Of a stretch of DNA of 23,295 bases, positions 20,762-23,295 are shown piece after piece. The notes under the pieces are model-generated. The model was not told the DNA's origin. It was given only the letters and a program-made list of their open reading frames with translations, and ran no database searches. Positions within the stretch are counted from its first letter, which is position 1; the number at the start of each line of letters is the position of its first letter. Source of the DNA: an uncultured Panacagrimonas sp. GTDB lineage: Bacteria > Pseudomonadota > Gammaproteobacteria > Nevskiales > Nevskiaceae. A program made the translations under genes and the position numbers. The DNA lies in NCBI GenBank assembly GCA_946481265.1, contig CAMLNE010000016.1, forward strand, positions 1-23,295, written 5' to 3'.

Positions 20762-22527
20762 GTCAGCCAGGCTCCGGTGCACAGCGCCGGCAGGCGGCCC
20801 GCATCCGGCCCGACCGACGCGTCGCTGCAGTGGATCAGGGTTCCCGGTGGCGTCTCGAGCGCCAGCGTCTCGCCGCCCAGGTTGCTGGCCAGGCTCAGCT
20901 CGCGCCCGTTGCCCAGGCGCCAGCGCGCCAGCACGCCGCGCGACCCGAGCGTGCGCGCGCCCAGGCTGCGACAGCCGTCCACGCCGGGCACGATGTGCTG
21001 CGCGCGCAAGGCCAGCAGCCGGCGCAGCGGTTCGGCCTGCGCGATCGCGCGCGCATCGCCGGGCGCCAGCGTGCAGTGCGAGTCGAGGTAGGTCTGCACG
21101 GCATTGGGATCGGGGATGCGTGCGCGCTGCTGCGCATCGCCGAAGGCGGGAAAGTGCTCGAACTCCCGGCGCCGCCCTTCACGCACCTGCGCGGCGAGCT
21201 CGCCGTGGTGGTCGGTGAAGAACAGGAAGGGCTCGGTGGCATCCCAGGGCTCGCCCATGAACAGCAGCGGGATCATCGGGCAGAGCAGCTGCAGCGTGCG
21301 CGCGGCGAGCAGCGCACGCGGACTGCACAGCGTGGACAGGCGATCGCCCATCGCGCGGTTGCCGACCTGATCGTGGTTCTGCAGGAACAGCACGAAGGCC
21401 TGCGGCGGCAGCGCGCCACTGGGCCGGCCGCGCGGCCGGCCGACGACCGGATCGGTCTCGCCCTGGTAGGCGAAGCCCTCGGCCAGGCAGCGTGCGAGCT
21501 GCCCGGCCGGGTCCTGCGCGTAGGCGGCGTAGTAGCCGTCGGTCTCGCCGGTCAGCAGCACGTGAAGCACGTGGTGCGCATCGTCGTTCCATTGCGCGTC
21601 GTAGCCGGGACCGGGTCCGACACGCAGCAGGTGGGCACCGTTGTCGAAGTTCTCCAGCACCAGGTGCACCGCGCGATCGGGCTCCAGCGCGTCGCGCAGC
21701 GCCCGCGCGGTCTGCTCCAGCCAGTCCGGGTCGCGGATCTCGTGCACCGCGTCGAAGCGCAGGCCGTCGAAGCGGTATTCCTCCAGCCAGTAACGCGCGT
21801 TGGCGGTGAAGAAGGCGCGCACCTGCGGGCGCCGGAAATCGATCGCCGGTCCCCAGGGTGTCGGCAGGTCCTCGCGGAAGAAGTCGGGCGCGTAGGTTCC
21901 CAAGTAGTTTCCGTCCGGCCCGAAGTGGTTGTAGACCACGTCGAGGAACACCATCAGGCCAAGGCCATGCGCGGTATCGACCAGGGTCTTGAGCTCCTCG
22001 GGCGTGCCGTAGGCCTGCGCCGGCGCGAAGGGCAGCACGCCGTCGTAACCCCAGTTGCGCCGGCCCGGAAAATCCGCGATCGGCATCAGCTCCACCGCGG
22101 TGATGCCCATCGCCGCCAGCGCCGGCAGTTCGCGGGTGACGCCGCTGAATCCTCCGCACAGCCCGACGTGCAGCTCGTAGAGCACGGTCTCGGCCCAGGG
22201 CCGCCCGCGCCAGTGGGGATGGCGCCAGGCATAGGCGTGCGGGTCCACCACCAGGCTGAAGCCGTGCACGTCGTCAAGCTGCGCGCGCGATGCCGGGTCG
22301 GGCACGGCAAGTCCGTCCGGCAACCGGTAGCGATACGCGGTGCCGGGCGCGCAGCGCACGCAGTTCTCGAACCATCCCGCCTCGCCCCGCTGCATCGGCA
22401 GCCGGCGACCATCACCGAATTCCAGCTGCAGGCTGTCGACGCCCGGGGCCCACAGCCGGAAGCGGGTGCGGCCATCGTCGAGGCAGTGCGCACCGAAGCT
22501 GTCGGCCGCGGATCCGATCGTGCTCAT
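20758..22527 (-). CDS. treZ: Malto-oligosyltrehalose trehalohydrolase
   Basis: A 589-residue GH13 enzyme that cuts trehalose from maltooligosyl-trehalose made by TreY. An N-terminal beta-sandwich domain (about 1-90, with RFRLWAPGVDSLQLEF) precedes the barrel. Signatures include ELHVGLCGGFSGV (118-130), VELMPIADFPGRRNWGYDGV (145-164) and FLDVVYNHFGPDGNYLG (194-210). The catalytic residues are nucleophile D259 (GLRFDAVHEI), acid/base E292 (LVLENFDN) and D386 (FLQNHDQVGNR). NWGYDGV and HDQVGNR are distinctive of TreZ. The ATG follows GAGGAGGGCGG and overlaps the glgX stop by 4 bases (22524-22527). Confidence 0.97.
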   Translation of the reverse strand: MSTIGSAADSFGAHCLDDGRTRFRLWAPGVDSLQLEFGDGRRLPMQRGEAGWFENCVRCAPGTAYRYRLPDGLAVPDPASRAQLDDVHGFSLVVDPHAYAWRHPHWRGRPWAETVLYELHVGLCGGFSGVTRELPALAAMGITAVELMPIADFPGRRNWGYDGVLPFAPAQAYGTPEELKTLVDTAHGLGLMVFLDVVYNHFGPDGNYLGTYAPDFFREDLPTPWGPAIDFRRPQVRAFFTANARYWLEEYRFDGLRFDAVHEIRDPDWLEQTARALRDALEPDRAVHLVLENFDNGAHLLRVGPGPGYDAQWNDDAHHVLHVLLTGETDGYYAAYAQDPAGQLARCLAEGFAYQGETDPVVGRPRGRPSGALPPQAFVLFLQNHDQVGNRAMGDRLSTLCSPRALLAARTLQLLCPMIPLLFMGEPWDATEPFLFFTDHHGELAAQVREGRRREFEHFPAFGDAQQRARIPDPNAVQTYLDSHCTLAPGDARAIAQAEPLRRLLALRAQHIVPGVDGCRSLGARTLGSRGVLARWRLGNGRELSLASNLGGETLALETPPGTLIHCSDASVGPDAGRLPALCTGAWLT

Positions 22528-23295
22528 CCGCCCTCCTCGCCCGGCGCCCCGTCGGACGGCGCCGGCAGGGGAAGCTCGTCGGCCTGCACCTCGCCGTGCA
22601 GCAGCGCCATCGAATGCGCGCCCAGCTCGTAACTGCGACCCGGCTGCGGCGCCGCCTCCAGGCCTGGTCGGCCGGTATCGAACAGCACGCGGAAGCCCGG
22701 CTGCGGCAGCGGCAGTTCGAAACGGTGCGCGGCGGCATCGGCGTTGAACAGCAGCAGGCCGATCTCGGCGTGCCCGCCGCTGACATACACGCGGCGCACG
22801 CCGAGCAGGTGCGCCGCCGGGTTGTCCCAGTCCGCCGCGAGCAGGCGCCGGCCGTTCTCGTCGAACCACATCAGGTCGGGCAGACCGCTCTGCGCCGCGC
22901 CGCGGCCGTGCATGAAGCGCGGCGCACGCAGCAGCTCGGATCCGCGGCGCAGCCAGAGCAGGCCCACGGTGAACTCGCGCAGGCGGCGCCCGCGCTCGGT
23001 CTCGAGCAGGCTCCAGTCGATCCAGCTGCCCGGGTTGTCCTGGCAATAGGCGTTGTTGTTGCCGCCCTGCGTCTGGCCGAACTCGTCGCCGGCCAGCAGC
23101 ATCGGCGTGCCGTGCGCGGTGAGCAGGCTGGCGATCAGGTTGCGCTTGATGCGCTCGCGCAGCTCGACGATCTCGCTGACCTCGGTGGGTCCCTCCACGC
23201 CCCAGTTGCGGCTGTGGTTGTCGTCGGCGCCGTCGCGGTTGTCCTCGCCGTTGTCCTGGTTGTGCTTCTGCTCGTGGCTGACCAGGTCCTGGAGC
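22524..23295 (-). CDS. glgX: Glycogen debranching enzyme GlgX, C-terminal part
   Basis: The last 256 residues of a GH13 glycogen-debranching enzyme; its 5' part lies beyond the window edge. The visible portion begins DLVSHEQKHNQDNGEDNRDG, then NHSRNWGVEGPTE and RNLIASLLTAHGTPMLLAGDEFGQTQGGNNNAYCQDN, all characteristic of GlgX. The remaining 180 residues are the C-terminal beta domain, ending in an acidic low-complexity tail (PAPSDGAPGEEGG). GlgX hydrolyses alpha-1,6 branches of limit dextrins and so supplies linear maltodextrins to TreY. It overlaps treZ by 4 bases and heads the part of the operon seen here; glgB or treS may lie upstream but cannot be seen. Confidence 0.95.
   Translation of the reverse strand, partial: LQDLVSHEQKHNQDNGEDNRDGADDNHSRNWGVEGPTEVSEIVELRERIKRNLIASLLTAHGTPMLLAGDEFGQTQGGNNNAYCQDNPGSWIDWSLLETERGRRLREFTVGLLWLRRGSELLRAPRFMHGRGAAQSGLPDLMWFDENGRRLLAADWDNPAAHLLGVRRVYVSGGHAEIGLLLFNADAAAHRFELPLPQPGFRVLFDTGRPGLEAAPQPGRSYELGAHSMALLHGEVQADELPLPAPSDGAPGEEGG

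Noticed and set aside
15846..21091. Long plus-strand open frames (over 800 codons) opposite treY and malQ
   Set aside because: They mirror the codon bias of the real minus-strand genes, and their translations are repetitive low-complexity A/R/V/Q sequence without motifs.

Overview
This is a high-GC window (strong G/C bias at third codon positions) from a proteobacterium. The MscS channel, DUF4142 protein, AI-2E-type permease and a trehalose/glycogen cluster containing treZ-malQ-treY fit a gammaproteobacterium near Xanthomonadales or Nevskiales. That placement is an inference from gene content, not from a marker gene.

Region 1 (about 1-9320) looks like an aromatic-catabolism island with two divergent arms. 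They leave a short control region (1988-2151) that holds a perfect 7-5-7 inverted repeat overlapping promoter-like sequences on both strands. The leftward arm is a single-domain VOC protein with the 2-His-1-Glu metal triad of extradiol dioxygenases, an NTF2/SnoaL-like protein, and the N-terminal 309 codons of a homodimeric pyruvate-dehydrogenase-type E1 (AceE family), which runs off the window. The rightward arm is a fumarylacetoacetate-hydrolase-family enzyme, a 115-bp MITE-like inverted repeat, a VanA-type Rieske oxygenase interrupted by one extra G, two tandem TfdB/MhpA-type FAD monooxygenases, a second SnoaL-like protein and a TetR regulator. The likely logic is demethylation or hydroxylation (Rieske), ring hydroxylation (FAD enzymes), ring cleavage (VOC), C-C hydrolysis or hydration (FAH), then oxidative decarboxylation of the released 2-oxo acid (AceE-like E1). 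The substrate cannot be read from the sequence.

Region 2 (about 9321-14620) is mixed housekeeping and stress content: an HTH protein with an N-terminal coiled coil, an orphan hypothetical, an MscS channel, a secreted DUF4142 protein, a small stress-like hypothetical, a class I methyltransferase, and a small hydrophilic protein ending in a conserved SFPASDPP-type motif. Hairpins between convergent or ending genes (10549-10605, 11877-11904, 14201-14234) look like transcription terminators without U-tracts.

Region 3 (about 14246-23295, minus strand) is a tight operon: glgX (3' part only) - treZ - malQ - treY, each joined to the next by a 4-base ATGA/GTGA overlap, followed by an AI-2E-family permease and the SFPASDPP protein. 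GlgX debranches glycogen, TreY converts the reducing end of maltodextrins to a trehalosyl unit, TreZ releases trehalose, and MalQ re-lengthens short maltodextrins.

No tRNA, rRNA, CRISPR array, transposase or prophage gene was seen. No gap between genes exceeds about 205 bases.
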